Positions 9,437-17,368 of a stretch of DNA of 64,000 bases are shown here, one piece after another. The translations under genes were made by a program, and so were the position numbers. Numbering within the stretch: the stretch's first letter is position 1; the number at the start of each line of letters is the position of its first letter. Source of the DNA: Clostridium sp. UBA701 (GTDB lineage: Bacteria; Bacillota; Clostridia; Clostridiales; Clostridiaceae); contig DBMJ01000022.1 of the NCBI GenBank assembly GCA_002298125.1, forward strand, positions 131,172-195,171. The letters are read 5' to 3'. Under the pieces are notes generated by a model. The model was not told the DNA's origin and made no database searches. It saw only the letters and a list, made by a program, of their open reading frames with translations.

Positions 9437-9907
9437 TTATTGCATAGAAATACTATGGTTGCTCGAATCAAGTTTTCCGATAATTTTTACAATAGCTTCC
9501 AGTGCCATAATATATCCGTAGAATCCAAAACCACAAATCTGTCCTATACATGCCGGAGCTGTAACGGATTTTTTTCTGTATTCCTCTCTTCTATAGATAT
9601 TACTTATATGTACTTCTACTGCGGAAATATTGACAGCCTTTAGAGCATCATAAATGGCTATGCTATAGTGGGTATAGGCAGCCGGATTTATAATTATACC
9701 GTCAAAACCCTCGTCATAAGCCCTATGAATATTATTTATGATTTCTCCCTCAATATTGCTTTGAACTATGTCCACCTCTATTCCCATTTCCTCAGCTTTT
9801 TTATTGATAAGATTTATTAACTCTTTGTAGCTTTCTTCTCCATATATATGCCTTTCCCTTATCCCAAGTTTATCCAAGTTAGGGCCATTAATAACTAAAA
9901 TTTTCAT
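9437..9907 (-). CDS. aroQ: 3-dehydroquinate dehydratase, type II
   Basis: This ~156-residue enzyme converts 3-dehydroquinate to 3-dehydroshikimate, step 3 of the shikimate pathway. Type II hallmarks are present: MKILVINGPNL at the start, GIRE, IYG (catalytic Tyr), NPAAYTHYS and EVHISN (catalytic His), and GFGFYGY near the end. The ATG at 9907 was chosen because GAGGAGGAGAG lies just upstream; an in-frame TTG 27 bp earlier would add non-family residues. It overlaps the 3' end of aroK by 20 bp and is the last gene of the aro operon. The QSNIEG motif has Ile where many homologues have His. Confidence 0.93.
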   Translation of the reverse strand: MKILVINGPNLDKLGIRERHIYGEESYKELINLINKKAEEMGIEVDIVQSNIEGEIINNIHRAYDEGFDGIIINPAAYTHYSIAIYDALKAVNISAVEVHISNIYRREEYRKKSVTAPACIGQICGFGFYGYIMALEAIVKIIGKLDSSNHSISMQ

Positions 9908-10430
9908 GTTGCTCTCCTCCTCTGCAGATAGCAATGTAGCTTTCTATTATCTTCTCTGCTGCAGTTCCTATATCCTTTTCATTTTTAATAATAACATCAC
10001 AACAGTTTTCATAAAGCTTATATCTATCCTTAATAATTTCAAAAATCACCTCTTCGCCAGAGTTTAGAAGAGGCCTGCCTTCTGCTTCTATATCTGCTGC
10101 AATATTCATTATTGGTCTGTCAATAAAAAATATAATACCATTTTTCTTCAGCAAATCCATGTTGGCACTTTTTTTTACCACTCCGCCTCCCGTTGATATT
10201 ACTGCAGAATTCAATTTGCTTATTTCAAGAACAGCTTCACTTTCCAAAGCTCTAAAATATTCTTCACCTTTTTCAAATATATTTCTAATAGTGCTGCCTG
10301 CAGCTTTTTCTATATATTCATCCATATCTACAAAATTCATTTTCAGTTTTTCAGAAATCAGTCTGCCAATAGTGGTTTTACCACTTCCCATCATGCCTAC
10401 AAGTACGATATTCTTGTTGAAGCCACTCAT
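9888..10430 (-). CDS. aroK: Shikimate kinase
   Basis: This 180-residue P-loop kinase phosphorylates shikimate at O3. It shows Walker A GMMGSGKTT (~residues 12-20), DMDEYIE (shikimate-binding Asp), RALESE, STGGGVV and RPLL in the lid region. The start overlaps the aroE stop by 4 bp (ATGA type), indicating translational coupling. The length is normal for the family. Confidence 0.94.
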   Translation of the reverse strand: MSGFNKNIVLVGMMGSGKTTIGRLISEKLKMNFVDMDEYIEKAAGSTIRNIFEKGEEYFRALESEAVLEISKLNSAVISTGGGVVKKSANMDLLKKNGIIFFIDRPIMNIAADIEAEGRPLLNSGEEVIFEIIKDRYKLYENCCDVIIKNEKDIGTAAEKIIESYIAICRGGEQHENFSY

Positions 10431-11251
10431 ATAAACCTCCCCATTTCTTCGTAAATTTCTTCAACTACTTTTCTGTGAATTTTAGTATTCTGCCAGATTT
10501 CCTGTGAAGCTGCTGCTTGTGCTATAAGCATATAAAGACCGTTAGTGGTTTTAAGGCCAAGCTTTGAGGCCCGCTTTAGGAACAGAGTATTAAGGGGGTT
10601 ATATATCAAATCTACTGCTAATGAAAATTTGAGGAGTATGTCCATGCTTACAGGACAATTTGTTATGTCAGGATACATACCACAAGGGGTACAATTGATG
10701 ATTATGTCTTTATCCGTTAGCTTATCCATATTCTCATAGGATATTATCTTATAGCCCCTGGTATTTTTAAATTCAACCTTTTCAGGGTTTCTGCTGACAA
10801 GGATAACTTCTTTGATGTTATTATCTGCAAGATATTGGACTACTGCTCTGGAAGCTCCTCCAGTACCCAGTATTACTGCACTTTTATTATTAATATCTAT
10901 ATCTGAATTTATTAAGGCAGTACCAAAACCATAGTAATCCGTATTGTATCCTGAAAGCCTTCCATTTTTAAAGTCTATGGTATTTACCGCACCTATCTTT
11001 TGCGCTTCAGGAGAAATATAATCCAGGTACTGCATAACCTTTGTTTTATAAGGAATGGTCACATTAATTCCTTTTGCCCTAAGAGTTTTGAGTTCCACAA
11101 TTTTAGATTCCAGCTCTTCTTCTTTTACCTCAAATAAATTATATAAACCCTTCAGGTTTAACCTTTTTAAAAGCATATCATGTATCTGAGGTGAATAACT
11201 GTGACCTAGCTTTCCTCCAATCAAGCCATATAGAGCATTTTTCATTTTCAT
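10427..11251 (-). CDS. aroE: Shikimate dehydrogenase (NADP)
   Basis: This 274-residue enzyme reduces 3-dehydroshikimate to shikimate. Substrate-domain motifs are HSYSPQIHD and NVTIPYK (catalytic Lys), followed by AVNTI and GYNTDYYGF. The Rossmann dinucleotide loop is LGTGGASRAV (~residue 127). The start codon at 11251 overlaps the chorismate mutase stop by 4 bp. A second ATG two codons later is an equally possible start. Confidence 0.95.
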   Translation of the reverse strand: MKMKNALYGLIGGKLGHSYSPQIHDMLLKRLNLKGLYNLFEVKEEELESKIVELKTLRAKGINVTIPYKTKVMQYLDYISPEAQKIGAVNTIDFKNGRLSGYNTDYYGFGTALINSDIDINNKSAVILGTGGASRAVVQYLADNNIKEVILVSRNPEKVEFKNTRGYKIISYENMDKLTDKDIIINCTPCGMYPDITNCPVSMDILLKFSLAVDLIYNPLNTLFLKRASKLGLKTTNGLYMLIAQAAASQEIWQNTKIHRKVVEEIYEEMGRFI

Positions 11252-11562
11252 TTTACCTCGCTTGTATGATTGTGGGGTATAGAATGAAGCTTTTCATTTA
11301 TTTTTTCTGTCTGGACTTTTCTGCTTATGCGCATTAGCTCCTGAAGAAATTCTCTTAACTGACTTTTAACAGCTTCCTCTTCTATATTTTTAGTATATCT
11401 GTTTATAATTTGCTCTTCTCTAGATCTAACAAGCACCTCCATACCATTTTTCATTTTGTAATCCGCAACCCTGCAAACTATCTCCATCCTTTTTAGAAAT
11501 AGCTTAACCAGAGCCTCATCAATTTCATCTATTTGCTTTCTTAAGTGGTCTAAATCTTCCAT
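11248..11562 (-). CDS. Monofunctional chorismate mutase (AroQ class)
   Basis: This 104-residue all-helical protein has the pattern LRKQIDEIDEALVKLFLKRM, then VADYK and a C-terminal ELMRISR segment, typical of the AroQ-class fold. It converts chorismate to prephenate, the branch toward Phe and Tyr. It sits between aroC, which makes its substrate, and aroE. It is not fused to a prephenate dehydratase, and no dehydratase gene is present in this operon. tyrA is, so the prephenate made here appears directed to tyrosine. Confidence 0.88.
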   Translation of the reverse strand: MEDLDHLRKQIDEIDEALVKLFLKRMEIVCRVADYKMKNGMEVLVRSREEQIINRYTKNIEEEAVKSQLREFLQELMRISRKVQTEKINEKLHSIPHNHTSEVK

Positions 11563-11587
11563 TATTCACCCTACCCTTTTTGTCAAT

Positions 11588-12661
11588 TTAGCCTAATAAA
11601 TCAAATATTCCTATGGCTGTAACCGCCTCAATTACAGGCAATGCTCTTGGGACAATGCAGGGATCGTGTCTGCCTTTTATCTCTATTATCCTATTTTCTT
11701 TTTCACAGATATCAACAGTTTTTTGAGCCTTGCCTATTGAAGGTGTAGGCTTTATACCAACCCTTAATATTAAGGGCATCCCATTGGTAATACCCCCGTT
11801 AATGCCTCCACTGTTATTACTGAAGGTCTTAATTATGTCACCCTCAATATAATATTCATCATTAGCTTCAGAGCCCTTCATACCGGTTACTCTAAAACCT
11901 GCTCCAAACTCTACTGCTTTTACTGCCGGAACTGAAAATAGCAAATGTGCCAGTGTGCTCTCTACTGAATCAAAAAAAGGTTCCCCAAGCCCTGGTGGTA
12001 GATTTATTACTGCAGTCTCTATTATTCCACCCACAGAATCCTTTTCATTCCCCGCATTAATAATAGCTTCTTTCATATTTTGCTCAATTTTTTTATCAAG
12101 CACAGGAAAGCTGCTTCCCTTCAATGTATTTAATAACTCACTGCCTACTCCCGCCATATCAAAAAACTCATCCTCTATCCTGCCTATACTCTTTATGTGA
12201 CTTCCAATAATTATATTATGATTTTCAAGGATTTGCCTGCATACCGCACCTGCAAAAACAAGCGGTGCTGTAATCCTGCCCGAAAAATGGCCCCCGCCTC
12301 TGTAGTCATTAAAGCCCTTATACTTAATAAAGCCTGTATAATCTCCATGAGAAGGTCTCAATAAAGCCTTAGTCTTTTCATAGTCTTTTGAATGCTGGTC
12401 TGTATTGTAAATTACTGCGCATAATGGTGTGCCTGTAGTTCTGTTATTAAAATATCCACTCAATATTTGAAAGCTGTCCTCTTCTACTCTTGTGGTTGAA
12501 AGTTCACTTCTCCCTGGAGCTCTTCTTCTCATTTCTCTTTGTATGTAATCCATATCAAGCTCTACTCCTGCAGGGATACCATCAATATTTATTCCTATTG
12601 CCTTTCCATGAGATTCACCAAATATGGAAAGCTTTATTTTTTTACCCCAAACACCACTCAT
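11588..12661 (-). CDS. aroC: Chorismate synthase
   Basis: This ~357-residue enzyme converts EPSP to chorismate using reduced FMN. Signature stretches are present: FGESHGKAIG near the start, RRAPGRSELSTTR, and GGHFSGRITAPLV, plus a C-terminal GRHDPCIVPRALPV. I place the start at the ATG at 12661, 8 bp after AGGAGGA, rather than the TTG one codon earlier. It overlaps the end of aroA by 20 bp. Confidence 0.96.
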   Translation of the reverse strand: MSGVWGKKIKLSIFGESHGKAIGINIDGIPAGVELDMDYIQREMRRRAPGRSELSTTRVEEDSFQILSGYFNNRTTGTPLCAVIYNTDQHSKDYEKTKALLRPSHGDYTGFIKYKGFNDYRGGGHFSGRITAPLVFAGAVCRQILENHNIIIGSHIKSIGRIEDEFFDMAGVGSELLNTLKGSSFPVLDKKIEQNMKEAIINAGNEKDSVGGIIETAVINLPPGLGEPFFDSVESTLAHLLFSVPAVKAVEFGAGFRVTGMKGSEANDEYYIEGDIIKTFSNNSGGINGGITNGMPLILRVGIKPTPSIGKAQKTVDICEKENRIIEIKGRHDPCIVPRALPVIEAVTAIGIFDLLG

Positions 12662-13919
12662 CAATTCTTCCTCCTAAATTCCTAAAATGCTTCCAAAAGT
12701 CCGGATATGATTTTTTTATACAGTCTCCATTTTTTATTATTAAGGGCTGTTTACATCTTGTGGAGGCCACTGCCATTGACATAGCTATGCGGTGATCATT
12801 CCAGCTGTCAACGGTTCCACCTTGAAGCATGTCTTTCCCTTCAATTATAAGCCCATCCTCCTGTTCCTTTATATCTGCCCCTATTTTATTAAGTTCACAG
12901 CTAATTGCCCTCAGTCTGTCTGATTCTTTAAATCGTAGTCTTCCTGCATTCATTATTTTTGTTGTTCCTCTGCTTAAAGCTGCAAGTACAGTAATTACAG
13001 GTACCAAATCTGGAATTTGTGATGCATCCACAATTGCTCCCTTGGTTTCTGATGGATTTGCTTTTACTCTATCTCCTTCTATGGAAATATTTCCTCCCAT
13101 GCTCTTTATTACGTTTAATATATTCTTATCTCCCTGAAGGGAATCTATGTTTAATCCTGAGCATGCTATATCACTGCCTAGGGTACCAGCAGTAAGCCAG
13201 AATGCTGCCTGTGAAAAATCTCCTTCAATTTTGAAATCTGAAGCCTTATACCTCTGGCTTCCTCTTATATTAAGCTCCTTATAAGCATCGTTTTCAACAC
13301 CTATTCCAAAGCTTTTTAAAACATTTAGTGTAAGATCAATATAGGGTTTGGATTCCAAGGCAGTTGTTATTATTATTCTAGAGTCTCCATCTAAAAGAGG
13401 CAATGCAAAAAGTAATCCACTTATAAATTGTGAGCTTATATTACCTTTAATTTTAATCTCTCCAGGCTTCAAATTCCCCTCTATAGTAAGCGGAAGTTTT
13501 CCTTCCATATTCCAGTATTTGATTTTCTGCAGGTCAAAAATATCATAATAAGGCTGCATTGGTCTTTCTGTAAGCTTGCCACTGCCTGAAAAAGTAACCT
13601 TCCCTCCTGCAGCTGCTGCAAGAGGAACCAGAAATCTTAATGTAGAACCTGATTCATAGCAGTATATACTGGAAGCTTTAATGTCCAAATCTCCTGAACC
13701 TTTTATAGTAAGAGAGTTTTTCATCTCCCCTATTTCCACTCCAAAGCTTTTCATTGCTGCACATGTAGCTGCAATGTCCTGAGAGAAACCTACATTCTCT
13801 ATATTGCTGACTCCTTCCGAAAGCCCCGCACAGATAATGGCTCTGTGGCTTATACTCTTTGAGGCAGGAATTTCTACCTCTCCCTTCAGAGCACCAGGAT
13901 TTATCATTACATGCTTCAT
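12642..13919 (-). CDS. aroA: EPSP synthase (3-phosphoshikimate 1-carboxyvinyltransferase)
   Basis: This 425-residue enzyme transfers the enolpyruvyl group of PEP to shikimate-3-phosphate. N-terminal PASKSISHRAI carries the substrate Lys/Ser residues. ESGSTLRFLVPLAA, SSQFISGLLFALPLL, LRFKESDRLRA and DHRIAMSMAVA follow in family order. The site usually written LGNAGT reads YESGST here, which is typical of the class II-like enzymes of Gram-positive bacteria. The start ATG at 13919 lies behind a GAGAG site. Confidence 0.95.
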   Translation of the reverse strand: MKHVMINPGALKGEVEIPASKSISHRAIICAGLSEGVSNIENVGFSQDIAATCAAMKSFGVEIGEMKNSLTIKGSGDLDIKASSIYCYESGSTLRFLVPLAAAAGGKVTFSGSGKLTERPMQPYYDIFDLQKIKYWNMEGKLPLTIEGNLKPGEIKIKGNISSQFISGLLFALPLLDGDSRIIITTALESKPYIDLTLNVLKSFGIGVENDAYKELNIRGSQRYKASDFKIEGDFSQAAFWLTAGTLGSDIACSGLNIDSLQGDKNILNVIKSMGGNISIEGDRVKANPSETKGAIVDASQIPDLVPVITVLAALSRGTTKIMNAGRLRFKESDRLRAISCELNKIGADIKEQEDGLIIEGKDMLQGGTVDSWNDHRIAMSMAVASTRCKQPLIIKNGDCIKKSYPDFWKHFRNLGGRIDEWCLG

Positions 13920-13952
13920 AAAGTTCTCTCCTCATCCTTTTAGTAAATAACC

Positions 13953-15014
13953 TTAAATATAGTCACCTAATTTCACAATTTCAGTGATTTTTATAAAGGC
14001 CTCACCTATTCTTTTAAGCAGAATCAGATTAATACCCTCACTGCAGCCTTTCTTATCAAGTGCAATAGTTTCAAAAATATCCTCTCTGTTCATCTTTGGC
14101 ATTTCATTTGGAAGCCCATATTTCTTTAATACTGTCTCAATAAGCTCTGAAGTACCCTTGTCTGTAATGCCCATCTGCTCACTCTTTCTTGTTATGGAAA
14201 GCATACCTATACCAACAGCTTCTCCATGAGTATATCTTTTATATTTAAAATATTTTTCTATTGCATGGCCTAAGGTATGCCCAAAGTTTAACAGCATCCT
14301 TTCTCCCAAGTCCTTCTCATCAATCTCAACTACGGACTTTTTTATTCTGCAGCAGTCATAAATAATGTCCTCTATATTATCTAACAGTTCCTTGTCATTT
14401 TCATATTTCAGCAGTTTAGTTATAATATTTTTATCCCTTATACATCCATATTTTATAACTTCCGCTAACCCATCATGTAAATATCTCTTATTCAGAGTTT
14501 TTAAAAACTCTGGATCTACGAAAACTGCTGCTGGCTGATAAAAACTTCCTACAAGATTTTTACCCCAGGGTAAGTCTACAGCTACCTTTCCCCCAATACT
14601 GCTATCCACCTGTGCCAATAGTGAAGTGGGTATCTGCACATATTGTATTCCACGAAGATATGTGGATGCTGCAAATCCCCCCAAATCTCCTACAACACCT
14701 CCACCAAAAGTAATGATTAAGTCATCTCTTTTAATATTAAAATCCAAAAATTCTTTGTAAATTTCCTGCAGTGTATCTAGTGATTTACTTTCTTCTCCTG
14801 GTTTTATTACTGCAATTTCAGTAATAAAACCATTTTCAGTTATAGCTTTCCTTAACATTTCACCATATAAACTATAAAGGTTATAATCTGTAACTATGGC
14901 GATTTTTTTTCCAGTAAAATTATCCTTTAGGTATTGTGCAAGTTCCTCTAATATGTTTTTTTTAATATAAATATTATAATTACCATTTTTATGTATAACA
15001 TTAAGCATCTTCAT
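13953..15014 (-). CDS. aroB: 3-dehydroquinate synthase
   Basis: This 353-residue NAD- and metal-dependent cyclase makes 3-dehydroquinate from DAHP. Motifs in order are GGGVVGDLGGFAAS (NAD site), PTSLLAQVDSSIGGK, GLAEVIKYG, and the metal ligands in NFGHTLGHAIE and HGEAVGIGM. The stop of tyrA lies 2 bp upstream of its start, so translation is likely coupled. Confidence 0.96.
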   Translation of the reverse strand: MKMLNVIHKNGNYNIYIKKNILEELAQYLKDNFTGKKIAIVTDYNLYSLYGEMLRKAITENGFITEIAVIKPGEESKSLDTLQEIYKEFLDFNIKRDDLIITFGGGVVGDLGGFAASTYLRGIQYVQIPTSLLAQVDSSIGGKVAVDLPWGKNLVGSFYQPAAVFVDPEFLKTLNKRYLHDGLAEVIKYGCIRDKNIITKLLKYENDKELLDNIEDIIYDCCRIKKSVVEIDEKDLGERMLLNFGHTLGHAIEKYFKYKRYTHGEAVGIGMLSITRKSEQMGITDKGTSELIETVLKKYGLPNEMPKMNREDIFETIALDKKGCSEGINLILLKRIGEAFIKITEIVKLGDYI

Positions 15015-15015
15015 T

Positions 15016-15873
15016 TTATAACATCATCCTTCTTATTTCTCCTGCACTGGTAAACATATTTTCCAGTACATTTCTATTTTCAGATTTTATGGCCTCTTTT
15101 ATTTCCTTAAGCTCTTCCTCAAGCCTTTCAATCCCATCAATTAAATTATCGGAGTTTAATGTAAAAAGTTGTGTCCACAGCTTCGAATTAATATCAGCAA
15201 CTCTAGTTGAATCCCTGAAGCTGCCGCCTATAAATTGCCCTGCTTCATTCATAAACCAACTGCAATTTATAAGTGAAACCGCTATAACATGAGGAAGCTG
15301 GCTTACATATGTCATTATTCTATCATGCTCCTCCACATTAATATATACTACATTTCTGCAGCCTATGGCTTTTGCCATTTTTTCTATAAGACTTATACTT
15401 TTTTCGCTATTTTTGCTGCAGGGAGTGATTATATAATTACAGCCTTTAAAAATATCTTCAGAGGAAGCGTCCAAGCCCCAGGATTCTTTTCCTGCCATAG
15501 GATGTGCTCCAACAAATTCTATGGTTTCCGGAAGAACTGAGTTTATCTCCTCTAACACCATCCTCTTTACTCCACAGGTGTCCGTTATTACAGCTCCAGT
15601 TTTAAAATTACCTATGTTATCTATAACAAATTTTACTGTATCTTCAGGGTAAAGAGCCATTATTATAAGATCAGCTTTTTTTAAAGCTTCATTACCATCC
15701 AAATACCCCTCGTCTATAATTCCCATACCTAAAGCCTTATTCAAAACACTTTCATTTTGATCAATTCCATATGTCTTTTTTGGTTTCAGTACTCTCAGTG
15801 CTTTTGCATAGGAACCACCTATTAATCCTAAACCAACTATTGCTATATTAAAATCCAAGCTAGCTTCATCCAT
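15016..15873 (-). CDS. tyrA: Prephenate dehydrogenase
   Basis: This ~285-residue Rossmann enzyme oxidatively decarboxylates prephenate to 4-hydroxyphenylpyruvate, the tyrosine branch. It has VGLGLIGGSYAKAL at the N-terminus, TDTCGVK, and the active-site HPMAGKESWG with the following DRIMTYVSQLPHV. The ATG at 15873 is preferred over a TTG 15 bp upstream, because that TTG falls within the GGAGG ribosome site. No ACT domain is present, so the enzyme lacks the usual C-terminal regulatory module. It lies directly after aroF. Confidence 0.93.
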   Translation of the reverse strand: MDEASLDFNIAIVGLGLIGGSYAKALRVLKPKKTYGIDQNESVLNKALGMGIIDEGYLDGNEALKKADLIIMALYPEDTVKFVIDNIGNFKTGAVITDTCGVKRMVLEEINSVLPETIEFVGAHPMAGKESWGLDASSEDIFKGCNYIITPCSKNSEKSISLIEKMAKAIGCRNVVYINVEEHDRIMTYVSQLPHVIAVSLINCSWFMNEAGQFIGGSFRDSTRVADINSKLWTQLFTLNSDNLIDGIERLEEELKEIKEAIKSENRNVLENMFTSAGEIRRMML

Positions 15874-15891
15874 TATATTTTCCTCCAAACC

Positions 15892-16905
15892 CTAGATTAC
15901 CCTTTTTTGCATTTCTGCTATCTTTGTTAAATCCTTCATAAGTGCATTAAATTTTTCTGGTAGTATAGACTGCTGTCCGTCACACTTGGCATTAGCAGGA
16001 TCATTGTGCACTTCTATAATTAACCCATCTGCACCAACTGCAACTGCTGCCATTGCAAGCGGCTGCACCATCCACCATATTCCTGCAGCATGACTAGGGT
16101 CTACTATTACAGGCAGATGGCTCAATCTTTTTATTGCAGGAATTGCACTCAGATCAAGTGTATTTCTTGTGTAATGTTCAAAAGTTCTTATGCCTCTTTC
16201 ACATAGTATTATATTTTCATTTCCTTCAGACATAATATACTCAGCAGACATTAAAAGCTCCTCAATGGTAGCAGATAACCCTCTTTTAAGAAGTATAGGC
16301 TTTTTTGTTTTACCTAGTTCTTTAAGGAGTTCAAAGTTCTGCATATTTCTGGCCCCTACCTGTATGATATCAACCTCCTCAATAAATTTATCAATCATAT
16401 CCGCCGACATAATTTCTGTAATTACCGGTAATCCCGTTGCCTCTCTTGCTTTCTTTAACAGCTCCAATCCATCCAGTTTAAGTCCTTGAAAGCTGTAGGG
16501 TGAAGTCCTTGGTTTGAATGCTCCACCTCTTAAAAAACCTGCACCACTTTCCTTGATTTGTCTTGCTATTGTTATAATCTGTTCTTCACTTTCTACAGAA
16601 CAGGGACCCGCTATTATGGCAAGCTTACTGCCTCCTATTGTATTTTCCCCTATTTTTACAACTGTATCATCCGGATGGAACATCCTGTTAGCAAGCTTAT
16701 AAGGCTGCTGTACCTTCATAATTGTCTTTACATATTCATTGGCTTCAATTTTGCTCACATCAAGCCCTGTAGTGTCTCCTATAATCCCTAATATGCAGTA
16801 ATTTTCCCCCTGAGCTACACTTACTGAGCAGTTTTCATGCTCTATCCGCTCTTTCAGTCTATTTACTTCTTCCATTGGGGTATTTGTTCTCATAACTATC
16901 ACCAT
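15892..16905 (-). CDS. aroF: DAHP synthase (3-deoxy-7-phosphoheptulonate synthase)
   Basis: This 337-residue enzyme catalyses the first committed step, PEP plus erythrose-4-phosphate to DAHP. An N-terminal ferredoxin-like regulatory domain (~residues 1-70) precedes the TIM barrel. Barrel motifs are IIAGPCSVES, GGAFKPRTSPYSFQG, QVGARNMQNFELL, KRGLSATIEE and VDPSHAAG. This is the type I-beta group with an extra N-terminal domain, which often mediates feedback by aromatic products. It is the first gene of the operon. The Tyr-rich leader and terminator lie immediately upstream. The GGAGGCG site fixes the start. Confidence 0.95.
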   Translation of the reverse strand: MVIVMRTNTPMEEVNRLKERIEHENCSVSVAQGENYCILGIIGDTTGLDVSKIEANEYVKTIMKVQQPYKLANRMFHPDDTVVKIGENTIGGSKLAIIAGPCSVESEEQIITIARQIKESGAGFLRGGAFKPRTSPYSFQGLKLDGLELLKKAREATGLPVITEIMSADMIDKFIEEVDIIQVGARNMQNFELLKELGKTKKPILLKRGLSATIEELLMSAEYIMSEGNENIILCERGIRTFEHYTRNTLDLSAIPAIKRLSHLPVIVDPSHAAGIWWMVQPLAMAAVAVGADGLIIEVHNDPANAKCDGQQSILPEKFNALMKDLTKIAEMQKRVI

Positions 16906-16952
16906 AATGGCGCCTCCTCATAATGTGAATAATTTGTTTTTCATTTTTATGT

Positions 16953-16981
16953 AAAAAAAATAAGGCTCAAATGAGCCTTAT
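16953..16981 (-). terminator. Attenuator terminator of the aro operon
   Basis: ATAAGGCTCA and TGAGCCTTAT form a near-perfect stem followed by TTTTTTTT on the minus strand. It ends 47 bp before the aroF start and 23 bp after the stop codon of the Tyr-rich leader peptide. An intrinsic terminator between a promoter and the first gene of an amino-acid operon is the classic attenuation layout. I could not find a strong competing antiterminator by eye. A 5-bp CCTTA/TAAGG pairing between the end of the leader frame and the 5' arm of the terminator is the best candidate. Confidence 0.8.
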
Positions 16982-17003
16982 AATAAACTTAGGGTTGCAC
17001 AGC

Positions 17004-17171
17004 TTAAGGTGCAGGAACACACTGTTTAAAAAATTTTCTGTAATTATATAACTCATCATAAAGGGAAAATATTTTATTTTTACAAAACAAATAACCAGCG
17101 CTATAATAATAGCCCCAGCTATAGTTAATATAATATTTTGCATTGTTTCCCTTTGCAATGATATTTTGCAT
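17004..17171 (-). CDS. Tyr-rich leader peptide of the aro operon (55 codons)
   Basis: The frame begins at ATG 17171 behind TGAGGT and ends with TAA at 17004. The product contains Tyr at 13, 14, 17, 21, 22, 23, 27, 38, 42 and 44, Phe at 29, 35, 47 and 48, and Trp at 19, which is 15 aromatics in 55 residues. It lies between a consensus promoter and the intrinsic terminator before aroF. The obvious reading is a leader whose translation senses charged tRNA-Tyr. No T-box or other known riboswitch is visible. A second, hydrophobic frame overlaps it from ATG 17143; its ribosome site is weaker. Confidence 0.65.
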   Translation of the reverse strand: MQNIIAKGNNAKYYINYSWGYYYSAGYLFCKNKIFSLYDELYNYRKFFKQCVPAP

Positions 17172-17229
17172 AATGCTACCTCACATAACAACTTACATGA
17201 TTTATTATATGTTTTTATAAATTATGTTT

Positions 17230-17257
17230 ATTATATCAGTTTGATTCTTAATGTCAA
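17230..17257 (-). promoter_or_regulatory. Promoter of the aro operon
   Basis: A perfect TTGACA (17252-17257) and perfect TATAAT (17230-17235) are separated by 16 bp on the minus strand. The predicted start near 17223 gives a leader RNA of about 320 nt before aroF. The -35 is only 5 bp from the tRNA-derived repeat at the island edge. Confidence 0.85.
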
Positions 17258-17262
17258 TACAA

Positions 17263-17312
17263 TTGATACACTGGCGCTCTCCACAGGATTTGACCCTACA
17301 GCCTACTGATTA
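17263..17312 (-). repeat. Partial copy of the tRNA-Thr 3' half (att-like island boundary)
   Basis: These 50 bp match 24423-24472, which is the 3' half of tRNA-Thr plus its downstream flank, in the same orientation. There are about five mismatches. The 5' half of the tRNA is absent. The match extends past CCA into the flank GTGTATCAA. This is the pattern left when an element integrates into a tRNA 3' end. The intact tRNA lies 7.1 kb away, with recombinase remnants between. Confidence 0.75.
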
Positions 17313-17368
17313 TGTCTTTATTTCTTTATACAAAGAAGATTGTTTGCAATAAGTAGCAATTTGGCAAG

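Noticed and set aside
9310..9440. A frame reading AYELFGGKFTSKYIYYRL and LTDVPSSYSQYIV before aroQ
   Set aside because: It looks protein-like but has no start or ribosome site and runs antisense into aroQ. It may be a gene remnant, but one window cannot show that.
16906..17004. T-box riboswitch before aroF
   Set aside because: I looked for the T-box bulge motif (TGG with flanking AGGGTGG-type sequence) and did not find it; the leader has a Tyr-rich frame instead.
16967..17191. A 74-codon minus-strand frame with a hydrophobic stretch (IILTIAGAIIIALVICFV) in the aro leader
   Set aside because: It overlaps the Tyr-rich frame, has a weaker ribosome site (AAAGGGA before ATG 17143) and ends inside the terminator loop. 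I judge the Tyr-rich frame more likely, but this small membrane protein remains an alternative.
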